From Branchiostoma floridae (Eukaryota; Chordata; Leptocardii; Amphioxiformes; Branchiostomatidae): a stretch of DNA of 64,000 nt. Positions 1 to 13,200 of this stretch are shown here, one piece after another. Each line of letters opens with the position of its first letter. Positions within the stretch are counted from its first letter, which is position 1. The stretch is from assembly GCF_000003815.2 (NCBI RefSeq), contig NC_049982.1, positions 17,122,365 through 17,186,364 of the forward strand, written 5' to 3'. Position numbers and translations under genes: made by a program. Below the pieces are notes generated by a model, which ran no database searches, was not told where the DNA came from, and was given only the letters and a program-made list of their open reading frames with translations.

Positions 1-3000
1 CATATACATGTATGTACTTTCAGACAAGAAAGATGAGAGGGCACAGGACATCTCTTCATGCTCTTGTACACATTAGTTTGAAGGAGTCATGATGTAAGTG
101 ATGCAGAAATTTTCCCAAAGTTTTGGTTCTGTATTGACAGAAGCCGATAGGTTCAGCATTAATGCACTGTGAAGTGTTTTGACAACAAAATTGTGCAAGT
201 ACAGGCCAATGTGTTTCAGTTTTTGAGCCTACCAGTTATTGAACTGCAATTTAATATTCCTGAATGATGACATGCTGAAGTGACCACTTCTATTTAGGGT
301 CCATTTTGTAATTTCAAATTCAATGTGTAAAATATTTGTCTTCCAACAGAAATCTGTTCCTTTGTTGCATTGGAATTTTCTTGTAAGTTTAATAACCAGT
401 GGTGTTATACTATATGGAAATGGCATTATTCATAAGGACTGTATAGTAAGGCTTTGATGAGTTGAAGTTGAGCCCTCCATACTTACTGATAAGTACACTG
501 TAAGTCCCAATGGGTAATCCATTCCTAGTTCATGCTAGCCCCTAGTAAGCCTTAAGATAGTTGAGCAGCCTTGGATGTACCTTGGTTGAATGAATAAAAT
601 AATGACCACACATTTCATCCAGTTTTCTTCTATATTTGACAATTCAATGCACCACAACATTTGTATTACTGGTAATTGATAAAAGATACAGTGGATTTCT
701 TTCAATTAGCTTATATATATACATTCTTTCATAGATTATTTTGCTAATAAACTACTATACACTTGCGACTGCAAACAGAAGTTACGTTACATGGTATATC
801 ACCTATTCACTGGCTTGAAAGTGACTAGAAGGCAAACTAATTTGGAGGATCTGTTCTACATGCAGACACCAGCAAGGATGATCTGTTCATTGAAAAGGCT
901 CATAACATCAGGAATAAACTTGGTAAACTATCCATATGCTTTTCAATTATCTTAGATGTACATGTATATGCATCACCTTGCTTTCACGCTACTTGATTAA
1001 CTGGCTGTTACACAAGTTATACATATCTGTCTTTGCTGAGGTAGCAATATAGCTACTACCAATAATATAAAATACAATGTGATATCTATCATGTCTACAT
1101 GTCTTTGCCATCTCAGTGTTGCTTCTTCCAAGTGCAGTGCATTGGATTCTATCTCAGACAAGCAGCACTGTGATGTGTCTTATCACAGAATCCAGACTGA
1201 ACTGTGTTGCAGTACTACCAATATCAGGTAGATGGCATTTCTGATTGGCAAGAAAAGATGAGTAAGTACTAAAACTTGTATATAGCAAGTCTTTATACAG
1301 ATTCCTTTAACTTTGCTGTCCAAGTACAAGACCCACCTTACATCTTAACACCGTTTCTCCACTAAAAGCTGCAACCAATGAGCAACCAAAAAATGAATTT
1401 CGTACATTGAGAACAATTTTTTGTGTTTTGTCTTTCAAATCATACATGTACCTTTGAAATCATACCCACTGCCTAAAATCATGCATTGATTCCAATTTTA
1501 GAGCTGCACAAAACCAGTCTTGGTCACTCAACAGTCTTCCAACAGTTGCTGTCTTGTGGAAAAAGCCCAAGCAGTTCTGGGTGTCCATTACTGCTGTCAG
1601 GTAGTTACAAGTATTCTTCCTAACCATAGGTTTAACTGATCCGATGCCAACATCAGCAACATTTTCACTATACCAATGTTACCATACAATGGAACCTGCC
1701 CATGAAAAGCAGTTTTTTAGGTTGCCTTGCTATTTAGATTTGTACAAAAGATCAAACAGATTTTTTACAGGTGCCTTATAAGAGTCAAGCAATTTAAAAA
1801 CAATTAGGGATGGACCAGATTAAGGATTGGTGAGGGCTATTCATGTTGAGATGTTCTTTGTGGTTTATGAAACTTTTCTTTGTGGAAAAGGGGGGTTCTT
1901 GCACTGTCTTGGGAACAGGTTTATGTGCTTGAAAAACGTGTGCATGCACGTGAACAATTTGCAGGTGACAAAATAAAGATCTCAAAACATGTCAGAAAAT
2001 GTGCAGTCAACTCATCTAAGGCAGACAAATGTGACCACATGACCTGTCAATGCTTTGAAAAATTACTGATTTTTAGATCCCTTGGGAATAGCCTAATTTG
2101 CATATCAGGAACATGTCAGAAATACAAGGAAATGGTAAATCCTCAAACAGATATTGTTTCACACGCAAATGTCAAATTTTTTTTTAGCTAAATTGCATAT
2201 TGTCCCATGCAAATTTTTGATGCACAAGGTTCTCACGCAGATATATTTCAAGCGCACAAAACCCCATCCCCATTGTTTTGGGCAAATGGTCCTTTACTTG
2301 GGAACAATCCTGTTGTCTTTTTCATTGTCATTTTCTCACTAAAACCCGTCACAACCTTTTGGGTCCATCCCTTAGACAAGATACCTTACATACAGCAATA
2401 TACACTAACTTCTTCCAATGTACATATCGCAACAAGTACCAATATCCAATTCTAAATACATCATACTAAAATATCTCCATCCTTGCATGAAATATAGTTT
2501 AAATTGTAGAACAGTAGAGAGCTTGTTCACATCATTCTATAGTATATAATCATTTATACCAGAAGAGGTAATTTTACAACAGTACCTTTATTACAGTTAC
2601 ACACATTACTATGATTACGTAGCACTATTACTATGGCACTCACGGTACAAAATGGACAAAATTTACTCAGCCCAACACAATGTCAATGGCACAATATTCT
2701 AATCTGTGTATTCATGGACTTGCACAGACATAATCTTCAACAACAAGGGAGGATCTAAATTCTAAAACCCTGCTAACTGTAATGTAAGGTGCCATGCACA
2801 TCCCCAGTCTTAGGCCAACTGTCTTAGAGTCATTAGTTTACTTTGGTAAGATTTTACAGCAATTTCTTCAAACAATTTGGGTAGGCATTGACTATTAAAC
2901 CTGACAGAAACACATCTGATACCAAATCACCCTTCTCCCTGCTGCCTAACCCATGGTGCCAAAAGGCTTCTTCAGCAGGGAGAAGGTTACTTTTTCTAAC

Positions 3001-4158
3001 TTCGTGCTGTGAAAAAACAGGAGAATATCATGGCAGTAGTATGTGAAGCACAGAACTAATCCAATGGTATACTGACTGTACATGTATTTGTACATGTACT
3101 CCATTTGTCATTTCTTTTCCTGCAAGCGCAGATGACTGTTCAGTAATTTCTATTGTACTACATTTGTACTGTTATCTCCTTGTACATATGTGCCAGTTTA
3201 CATGTACATGCTCTTTCACGTCTCTGGAATAACATCCCTGATCCAACTCGGGGAACCCTACAAGTCCTCTTTCTTCCTTCATCTACCCTGTATTGGTTTC
3301 AGAGGCCATTTTTTGCATAAATATACGTGCCAAACTTGAGGAAGGAGCAAGTAACAGTTGTTGACTCTGTTTGATTTTGGAATAACTCTTTTCGTGTCTC
3401 AGTAAAAAAAAAAGTTGTTGTTTTTATCCCAGCTCTCTTCTACAGACAGCTGACACATTGAGGATGTGATTTGCTACTGGGTGCTGATCTTAATAACCAC
3501 TTTTGCAAACTTGTAAATATTCCAGTTATGTATATTGATTAATAATGATGAAAAAATAAGTGCCTACTGTAAATCTTGAAATCTTTCATTAACTAATTCA
3601 AACCACCGCAAATTAAGTAAATGAACTTACATTGTACAGTGTATGAGCTACCTAGACATAGGATCTTCAAGTTCCGCTTAAGTCCAAGCTGCCATTTTGG
3701 TTCAACTTTTGGCTTCACAGATGATTGAAAGAAAGACCAGAATACCATGATTGCAAATGCTGATACAAGTATATACACATTGGCTGAATTTCAAATTGCT
3801 TTCCAACTTTTTAAGCTTCCAGCATGACACTTGACTGTTGACATAAAAACTTTAGTTAGCATATACTTACCACAATCTAAGACATATTCATATTCACAAA
3901 TATCTTCAATATATTTCAGTCCTATTTGACATATACAGGAAGGGAATGAGTTCTGCAATCCACAGAAGTATTGGTTGTTGGATAAAATAGGCTGTTGTTA
4001 ACTAATTATCATTCTAATACTCCTCCACATATAAAAAGACTATATAACAAGGAAATGACTTTGAGTCTACATAATGTTTACTGTCTAATCCAGCTCTCCT
4101 ACCTGCCTCATTAATGGACCTTTCCAACTACCCCATGGTGTGTCATTGGAAGGGTCCA
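1..4158. other. 3' flank of the RING gene; no gene recognised
   Basis: No convincing exon is seen on either strand; the open frames are short and lack domain similarity or paired splice sites. On the minus strand this lies directly downstream of the RING-H2 gene stop codon, so the part nearest 4158 is probably its 3' UTR. A minus-strand AATAAA lies near 2586-2591 and could be a distal poly(A) signal, but this is weak because the hexamer is common in AT-rich DNA. Confidence 0.4.
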
Positions 4159-4282
4159 TCATACTCTTGTGACAGGGAGGTCCACTGTCCTGACCAGGGT
4201 GGACCTCTCACTGGCCTGCTGTTTGACTTGGGAGTTACACATGGGACAGGTGTTCCTGATTTCCAGCCACTTGGAAATACAT
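4159..4282 (-). CDS. RING gene terminal coding exon (second half of RING, C-terminal tail)
   Basis: The acceptor TTTCACAG precedes 4282. The first base completes the split Lys codon of HRK, then [15 protein letters not shown] supplies the last three RING cysteines. A polar tail of about 25 residues follows and ends at TGA (4159-4161). The tail has no recognisable motif. Confidence 0.88.
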
Positions 4283-7200
4283 CTGTGAAATACAAGCAAT
4301 ATCAAATCATCCATGCACGTGTAAATCTTCAAAACTATCCCAAATCATAGTTACATAATACATTGTAAATGTATGTTTCTTCTTGTCATCACAGCATCCT
4401 TGGAGGAGTGGACAGAAGAGATACAATGTTCTTCCAAAGGTAGTTACTCAAGCATCAACGTAAGGAATGATCTTAACGAAAATGACATTTAACGCTAGTT
4501 CACCTTTATCCGTAGGGTAACCTATATCCGTTGCTTTAAAAAACAAGTATTTAGGGATATCAAGTCGACGGACGACAGTTTCAAACTACAATAGTTTGAA
4601 CGCATTACAACTTGATCCACCATCCGTCGACTTGATATCCATTAATACCATGTGTGTAAACACAACGAATATAGGTTACCCTGCGGATAAAGGTGAACTA
4701 GCATTAGATCTTTTATTGTACAAATACAGCAAATGTCCAGTTTTTATCACATTTCTTATATGTTGTGGTGACATGCTTCTGCAAAATAGTCAGGATAGGT
4801 ATTACTATAAGGAATGTGTATCTAAATATGGTGAATCTGCCAATATCACCTCTGGCAATTTGCTGACAGAAATAGATTGAAGTGGGAATAATTCAATAAT
4901 GTTGCCACCAGCACAGGCCTGTCTCCAGCTGCAGCTTTGATGGTTTTTTGTCCTACTCATTGTTTGGGATCCCATGTGCCTGGTTAATTTCTGTTGTTAC
5001 ATGTGTAATTCTAAACTTACAAAAATACATTTTCACCAATTTCATGTAATGAAGCTCAGATCTGTTTATAGACGGGGTGAAATTTCTGTCCTGGGGCAAA
5101 GGGACGGGTCCAGGAGACAGCCTAGCCTGGTTACCAAACCCCAGCCCGATCTCAAGTATCTATCGTGCAAGGAAACACAAAAGATATTTTTGAGGTTGGG
5201 GTATGGTATCCAGGCTAGAGACAGCCCTGTGTGAGCACAAGTGTAAGATACTCACTTTCTATGGAAGGCATGTCCACATGGACATAGCCCAATCTCCTCC
5301 ATCAGCTTGAAGTCTTCTAAACACACTGCACAGGTCTGCAGAGGACACACAGGGCATCCAGATGAACACAATGGATACCTCAGTGTCACAAAATCAAATG
5401 AAATACAGCTAGACAAAGACAATCTCTTTGGCAAGATCATTTTGCACATAATCTTGTTAGATCCTCAATAAATTCATGCTACATTTGGGAATACAATGTA
5501 CAGCAACTGGTTCAGACTAGGTAAACGTATTTGTAACAATTTAGCAAGACAAAGTAGCTCAGGTTCTGAAGTTGTAAAATGCAAAAACAGCACTAAAATT
5601 GACTGCATGTTTGCATATATGCAATTGAAAAGATTATTACAGGACTGGACCAGGTGAACACACAGGAAAAAATGATACCTAGTTTTGTATATGCATGTAC
5701 AATGGATATTTCTTAGTAGATCACACCTGGCCCGTATTTACATGAACGATCGTTATCAGTGTTCAGACAGATCTGTATTTTACGGTACAGTCCAGGGCTC
5801 CATAGTTCGGTTAGAACTCACTTGCACACATTTGTATTGAAAATTTTAATAACTGTTCTCAAACTAAATTGGCAAACTGGCGGTTCTTTTGTTCGAATTG
5901 ATGGGTAAAGCTGTTGGCACAAAGTGCATTTAATTTAATGTCAAGTTTTTTTCTCTTTTTATTTGCGATAAACTTGGGCGAAATACCTCGTGGCCTTTGG
6001 GCAAAATACCCTGTGTTGTACTTTACATATCTTCAAAATGTATGGCAACAAGTTAAGTACAGCAAACCACATTTATTCCATGTTTGTACTAAACTCAATA
6101 TCAATATTTGTAAAGACAAAAGTGTAATGGAAGTCAGAAAAATGTTCTCTCATCAGATGGTACTAGTCTCCCCTACCTTGTCAGAGAGGAAGTCCAACTA
6201 TAACCAGAAGCAGGATATAGAGGATAAGGCATAGAGGCACACAAGAATTAGTGCAGGTACATAGATCATCAAGGCAATGATGTGTGATAGTATGTGTCAC
6301 TGGGTGATATCTCATAATATATCTAGATGGCCCAATTTCAAGGACAGTGCTTTCATACAATTGTGTTCAATGAACAGATAACCCTGTATATACACAGAAG
6401 GTTACACAATGTATTTCAATGGTGACTGCATAGAACATGCAGGCCACACTTGAGCCATTGATATATTGGGACTTACGAAAAATCACTTAGTGACACATCC
6501 CTATCATACATGTACCTTATTTGTCTGAATTAGGCCATGCCAATTGATCTCCTTGGTTCTCAAATTTAAAAAAATGAAAATGTAGCAAGCAGATATCATG
6601 AAAGCATAGGGCAGAAAGGAAAACTTGTAATGTAAATGTATTCACTCCATAAAACTGAGTGCACCAAGGCATAAACCTGGCCCTCTGGCTTTGTTTTCAT
6701 ATTTTTTTTTTTAGTAATGAGCATATTTCTTTCTTTTTAATTCAAGAACCAACAAATCAAATTGGTACGGCCTTATAAAAGTATTACCAGCACATGAGAC
6801 TGAACGATAGAATGACAGCTCTTCACGTCGTTGACCCTCAGCAATCTGAAGTAGTCATTTGGCCCCCCAATTCTTTATTAGCTACGGAGTTACACATGTA
6901 GGTAGCAGGGGAAGTTTAGCAGCTTCCCTTTGTCCTGTATATAGGTATCCATGAAAACATAATGTACCACTTACCTCATTTGAAGAACATTTCTTTTTCT
7001 TGTATGTGATCTGAAATTGAACAACAGAAAAATGCTACAGATACATGAACATCTAGAACAGAATTACTCCTGGTAGCCACATGTGAGTAGCAGGTTTTTA
7101 ATATTTATAAACAGTGTCTAATAATTCTCTACTGGTTACAGCAATAAGCAGCAAGGTGCAGGTTAAAACATAGATCTGTGTAACATTACATCCTGTCTAT

Positions 7201-10200
7201 CATTAAGAGAATGCAATTAGACAGACTGAAATTGCTTGGGTGAAACTTACAAAATATCCAGGTTTAATTGAAGTGACCATTAATCATGTGAGCAGTATAG
7301 TGTGACCTGTCTGATATATAGTCTCATGCTTTTAAATATTATACAAATCCTCGATTGCTGTTACATGTAGTCCTTGATGTAGTTTAGAAAAAGGGCAATA
7401 TTCCCCTGGGACCAATTTGTAAGCCTGTATATTACCACTCATTTATTCACACATTTTAGCATAATTGACAACCATAACATCTGCCATTTGCAGTATATTC
7501 TTTTATCCTAGTATGTTGTTTGAAAATTGTAACATTCAATTGCAAAAATATTGTATCATTACATTCCAACCTCAACCTTTAAAGTTTAAGTGAATAGTTT
7601 ACGAAAATTAAAGTAAAACCAACCAAGTAACCATAAACTGATTTTTTTTAAATTTGTGTAAGCTATCACCAAAAAATTAGTACTGAGAAGTGCCATAAAA
7701 TATTCACCATCCTAAGGAGACTAAACCAGCTGCAGCTAGCCAATTTTTGTTGGGTTACAACCGTTACATTTACATACTTCATGGGTATATCCATCCTTCT
7801 GAGCAAGATACATAATGTAGTGGCAGGCACAATGTACACAAGGGCTGTAACCAACGCAATAGGCAACTGGAGGTGTTTTGGACACTGGTTGGTACATTAG
7901 ATTCTGCCGTGCCACTGATAGATTTGCTTGGAGATGATATACATGGAACAGATGGAGCAATACATTTTTGTATATAGGTGGGAGACCAAGCAATCTTTAC
8001 TGGGAGTAATACAACAGAAGTATAGCATAGGGTACATTTTGTACTAACATGTCATCACTTACAAAATGTAATGTAGACAGGACAACCTGTGTTACCTGTC
8101 TCCTGAGTCCAACAACTTCATCCCTGATTCTTTCGCCCAGGGCTTTAGCCAGCTCAATTTTTTTTTTTCCGTCAGCCAATTACACTCGTCACAAAAACCG
8201 CAAAAATTAATTAGAAGGACTGAACTGAAACCTTGAAAAACGGGGTTTAATGAGATTATCGTATGCGAAAGGGCACAGACACACATTAAAATTTTTCCGT
8301 CAGACGCAGCAAAATTCCGTCGATTGACGGAAAAACGAACGCTGGCTAGAGCCCTGCTTTCGCCCCTCCTGTGAGAATGCCAATTATTTGCTGCTGCTCT
8401 GTGCTGTGTGTTTCTATATTGAGCACTTGCCTGATTAGTGATAGCAGGAGAATTTATCCAATTGTCTATATAACCACTTGCACACCTTTCTCCAGAGACA
8501 AATTTGTAAAGACCTAGATTTTCGGATGTCTGCTCCCTCAATCTGCAAAAATCAATCTGACTGTCATCCGTCAACTGCTGTCCTCTGCCATGGGGTGTTG
8601 TGTCCCCATGTGACATTTCCATTCCAATAATGTACACATTTTGGCAATGTGAGATATCACATCATCACAACAGATGGCTCAGATGGTAATTTCAAGCAAA
8701 AATTGCCTGGAGACAGTCTCTACCACTATAATATCTAGATAAGAGCCCACTGCTACTGCTACCAACTGCTGTTTTATAATATTAGGTTTATTTTGATTAC
8801 GTTTCTAATAAAAATATTCTAATAATGCAACACACCCATTAAGGACACATGTTGACGTCAAAAGAATAGAATGCAAGTCATATACCATGTGAAACATGGC
8901 ATGTACACAACTTTTAATCAATTTTTAAGAGCCAATTAATAAAACATAACCCTGGCATCAATACACTGACATGACACTACATGACACGTAGCAGTCTATG
9001 TTGATAATTTCACAAAGAAGCTTTACTAGTCTCATTAAATGAACTTTGACTTTGGGGAAAACACACAAAAACGGTATAGGTATCAAATGTGTGTCAATGA
9101 AGGTTGGACATCCACGTGATAAGATACGCCAAAAAGCTCAAGCAACAGGATATGATTTTGCAAATGGTCAGATGACCATAGGTAGGGTATAAAACCTGCT
9201 CTTCAGCCATCTTTTATGTATCTGTCTATTCATTTATTTGCAATTGGCAGTACAATCAGTCAAGGTTACTTTTTGTCATTGTCACTGAAGAAAGATAGCA
9301 GGATAGCAGGATGCTATCTGAAATGTCTGACCGTTTCCAAAATCATACCCGTTAGTTGAGTTACAGCTTTTTGGCACATCCTGGTATTGTAGTATTGCGA
9401 GCACTCACCTTTTTATATCCCCTTTCCAGCCTTGCTTCTCTTCTCAATCTGTAACACAAAAGACAATTTTAAGGTTACATTGTAAAAAAAAAAGGAACAT
9501 TATAAGCAGTTATATTTTGGTGCAGCAAAAGACAATCTCAATCTAAAGGCAAATAAAAACACAGAAGCCAATAAGTATCAAACTCAATTACAAAGTAGCA
9601 GGTTAGTGTTATCTATGTCCTTCAATGGGTTTGCACCAGTGCATGGAAAATCATGGTCCAAAAAGACCATAACCTCCCAGTGGACCTATTTTGAACCTGA
9701 TTCCCAAAACAAACATACTAATTGGTTAATCCAAAGCAACCAAAGACTAAACCAAACCAGATGTATCAAAGCTTACAATTTTGTCATTTCCCCCTGAGAC
9801 AAATGCCCAAGGTATCCTAATTAGGACAAGGGTTGACCAACAAATAATATGTAAAATACTGGAGTTGAACAGGTGTTCAATGTATGATTAGGACCTAGAT
9901 CTGAACCTGACCTGAACCTAAATGTTCTAATCTACAATATTGTCTCACTATGGGGTTGATATTGAAATGTTTACAAAGGGATGCAGTATTGTATTGCTTA
10001 TTAAGTTGACATTCATTATACATGATTACAGATACTTCACATGCATTCCAGCTATAAAGTACAACAATGTGGCCTTTGTGGACATCACCACTCCAAATTT
10101 CATTACAATATTCATCCATCATCTTTATGATGGCTTTCACAAGACCTGCAAATGTAAAAATCATTCCACTTGACTTGAGTTACAAACTGGACGTGGGAAT

Positions 10201-13200
10201 GCCTCAGGCTGTAAATTGGTTTTTGGTAAATTGTCAACAGAAAATGATAAACAAATACACATTCAGTTTACTGGCAACACAAGTCCTGTATTTCAGTTTG
10301 TTTTGGGTAAGAAATAATTACAAGCTTGCTGACACACAACAAAGATCCAAATTCCCAGTGGGAATTAAAACAATTGATAGCATTGCAAGTGGATGGGTGA
10401 TAAACCATTTGTACTACTGGGGAAGAAGACACGACAATTGCAGTAGCTTTATATATACATTTGTAACTATAGGATGACAGTATGACTGAGGAAAGTCTTT
10501 TTGTGATTAAATTTTATCTACTGTTCTAACAGCAACTTAATTAGATGTACTGGAAATATGCCTCAAGCAACAGATTATCCTCACAGGTCAGAAAAGACAG
10601 TCTGTGGTTTAACGTGTCAGATGTAATGAGCTTTCACGGTACTTCACATATTGTGAAGTACTTCACATATTGTGAAGTACCATGGTATTGGTAGTCATAT
10701 GTTTTACCAAAAGTAGGCCATCTTCAGGTCATCATAAGGGACAACCTGTGCCATCCCACTAAAAATCCTTAAGCTACACACCTTCGACGGTAAAACCTTA
10801 ACATTCTATACTTAACATCACATAGTCGCCCACCTTGCCTCTCGCTTGATGTGACAGTAACAACAAGTACAACACCAACAGAGGAAGACACCAACAATGG
10901 CAATGCTGGGGGCCAGTGGCAGTATGACACTATATCCAATATCGTAGGGAACATCATGGTCAGTCATAGTGCAGTTGTACTCGAGTTGTCCAAAAGGTCA
11001 CATTTAAGTGTTCTCGTCCAGAAATAACATGGTCTAGCTCCCAAATTACATGTTGCAGCAACAGCTCAAAAACCAATTGTATCACGCAACAAGTTACACC
11101 ATTTTGTGTAGCAGTTGCACAGGTGACGTCAAAGATAGAGGTGGACAACAGCTTATGATACAGCCCACACCTCAGACAAGAATGCTTGCACGGAACAATA
11201 AACAAGGGATAATGCCTGAAGGTATGAACAATCCCACAAGGAACTCCCAGACGATTTCAATACCCTATACAATGTTTTAGATGCCTGTTTCCTATACTCA
11301 AAGGTATACTAAACACCAACAGAATTACAAGGCGTGGGCATCAAGGTACTAACTTGTTTGCCAAAGACTGTAAAAATTCTGCCAAAGAAGATAAATGCAG
11401 AAGTTTTGAGATGTTCCCAAGCTAGTTGTCAGACCTGTATATGGGTGTACACGTCACTGTACCCTTGTGCCCTCCACATACATTGTGCAACCAACTGTCA
11501 CAAGACCAGAAGCTATTATAATCAAGTCATTGTTAAGTACAAACAACCAAATTTATACATCAACATTCACAGGTTTACATCACAATTTCCAAATGTATGT
11601 CAGGTTTTAGGTCATTGTTGTAACATCTGCATGGTATTGACTTTAATATGTTGATACTGCTATAATCATAAAACTGATAAAATACAAATTTTACAATGAT
11701 GCAGAGTGAAATTAAGGAAAATGGATAACAGAGTAAACAGTAAAAATCAAATGCATGCTAATGTTTATGCATCAACATGGGTACAAATGTTTGCATACCT
11801 GGAAAACCATCTTTAATATGGCATAAAACACCAGGTTTGTGCTGAACAGTACAACTTGCATATTGGGACAAATTTGAATGATTCACTCAGACCATACTGG
11901 ACCCCATTCTTTTCTCAGTAAGGTTGGTGGGTTCTTTAACATGCTAGAGGTGCATTAGGCCCTCCTCAAACACAGGCCCTCCGTCTAACATCCTATCCAA
12001 GGAACCATCCTAACCGTAGCCACATTATAGGTACTCGTTTCATCTCAGTGAAGTGAGAAAATCGGTATTAAAAGTCCCTGAAAGGCCACAAAATTGGAGC
12101 ATATATCAGGGGACATGAATCCAGGATCTCTAGGCTTTGAGCCTATAACAACCTACCATAGCCCATTACAATACACCTTACCATTTTTCTGCGCTATACA
12201 ACATGTTATGATATGATATGTTATCAGCAAAAGTGCAATTGTAATCATTGATGCATAATAAATAATTCATAGTCTTATATTTTCAACAAGAGGAAACAAT
12301 GAACCCATTGCTACAAAAGGAGGTGGTATGGTATGGAGGTATAGTATGGAGGTATAGCATCACTATGTCACCTATAACCCACTCATACAGTCAAGCAAAT
12401 CCCTGTGCCATCTTCTAGTAGGCTAAAACAACTCAAAACCTTCATATTTTCCTTGGGGCTGTGGTAACAACTGGGAATGTAAGTCTGGAATAAGTTGCTG
12501 TAAACATGTTTGCCCCTACAGCAGGTCAACAGTTCAACTGTCCACCAGCTACAGGTTGTCATTAGATGGCAGAATAATGGAGTTGTTGTACAAACAGCTA
12601 ACATGGCCTGACTTTACAATGCGTTTTCAATGGTAAGGTTGATCTTAAATTGTCAAGTATGATATATTATGTCATAGTAAAAAAAAACATGTGCACAGTG
12701 TCTAGGACAGTGTGAATATCAGAATAACATTAAATTTTGTACATACAAATATAAAATAGTGTTCACACCACTTTGTGGCCCTAATCCAGTCACATATTAC
12801 AAAAATGACAGCACTGTATGTGTATGGTAATGCTGCAATGTGTACTATACTGTAATCGCAAAAACACATATACGTGACACATACACACGAACAGACGAGC
12901 CATACACAATATTTCACTCCCCTTTGATAAAGTAGCAAAGGTCCCACCAATACACAGTTTTTTCCAACCCTGCTGACATCCGGATTGCGACGTCAGGACA
13001 GTGAAAACAGTGAAAAAACCTCTTGTCCCTCTTGTCTAGTTTTCTTTCTTTTTTGATTTTGTTATACCCCAATTAAAAACGGGACAAAAAATCTCCTACC
13101 TGGGCCACGATAACGTTTGATATGTGACGTATCTTGCCATATCACACATTGTTTTACATGTATCACAGAGGCTTCCATCATATCAAAGACATCAAAATCA

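Noticed and set aside
8092-8637. 181-codon minus-strand frame
   Set aside because: No domain or signal, no upstream splice site, uses an interior of repeat debris near 8.2-8.35 kb.
10639-10683. Doubled palindrome GGTACTTCACATATTGTGAA as an RNA gene or regulatory hairpin
   Set aside because: Too short and simple, with no homologous context; more likely a small tandem repeat.
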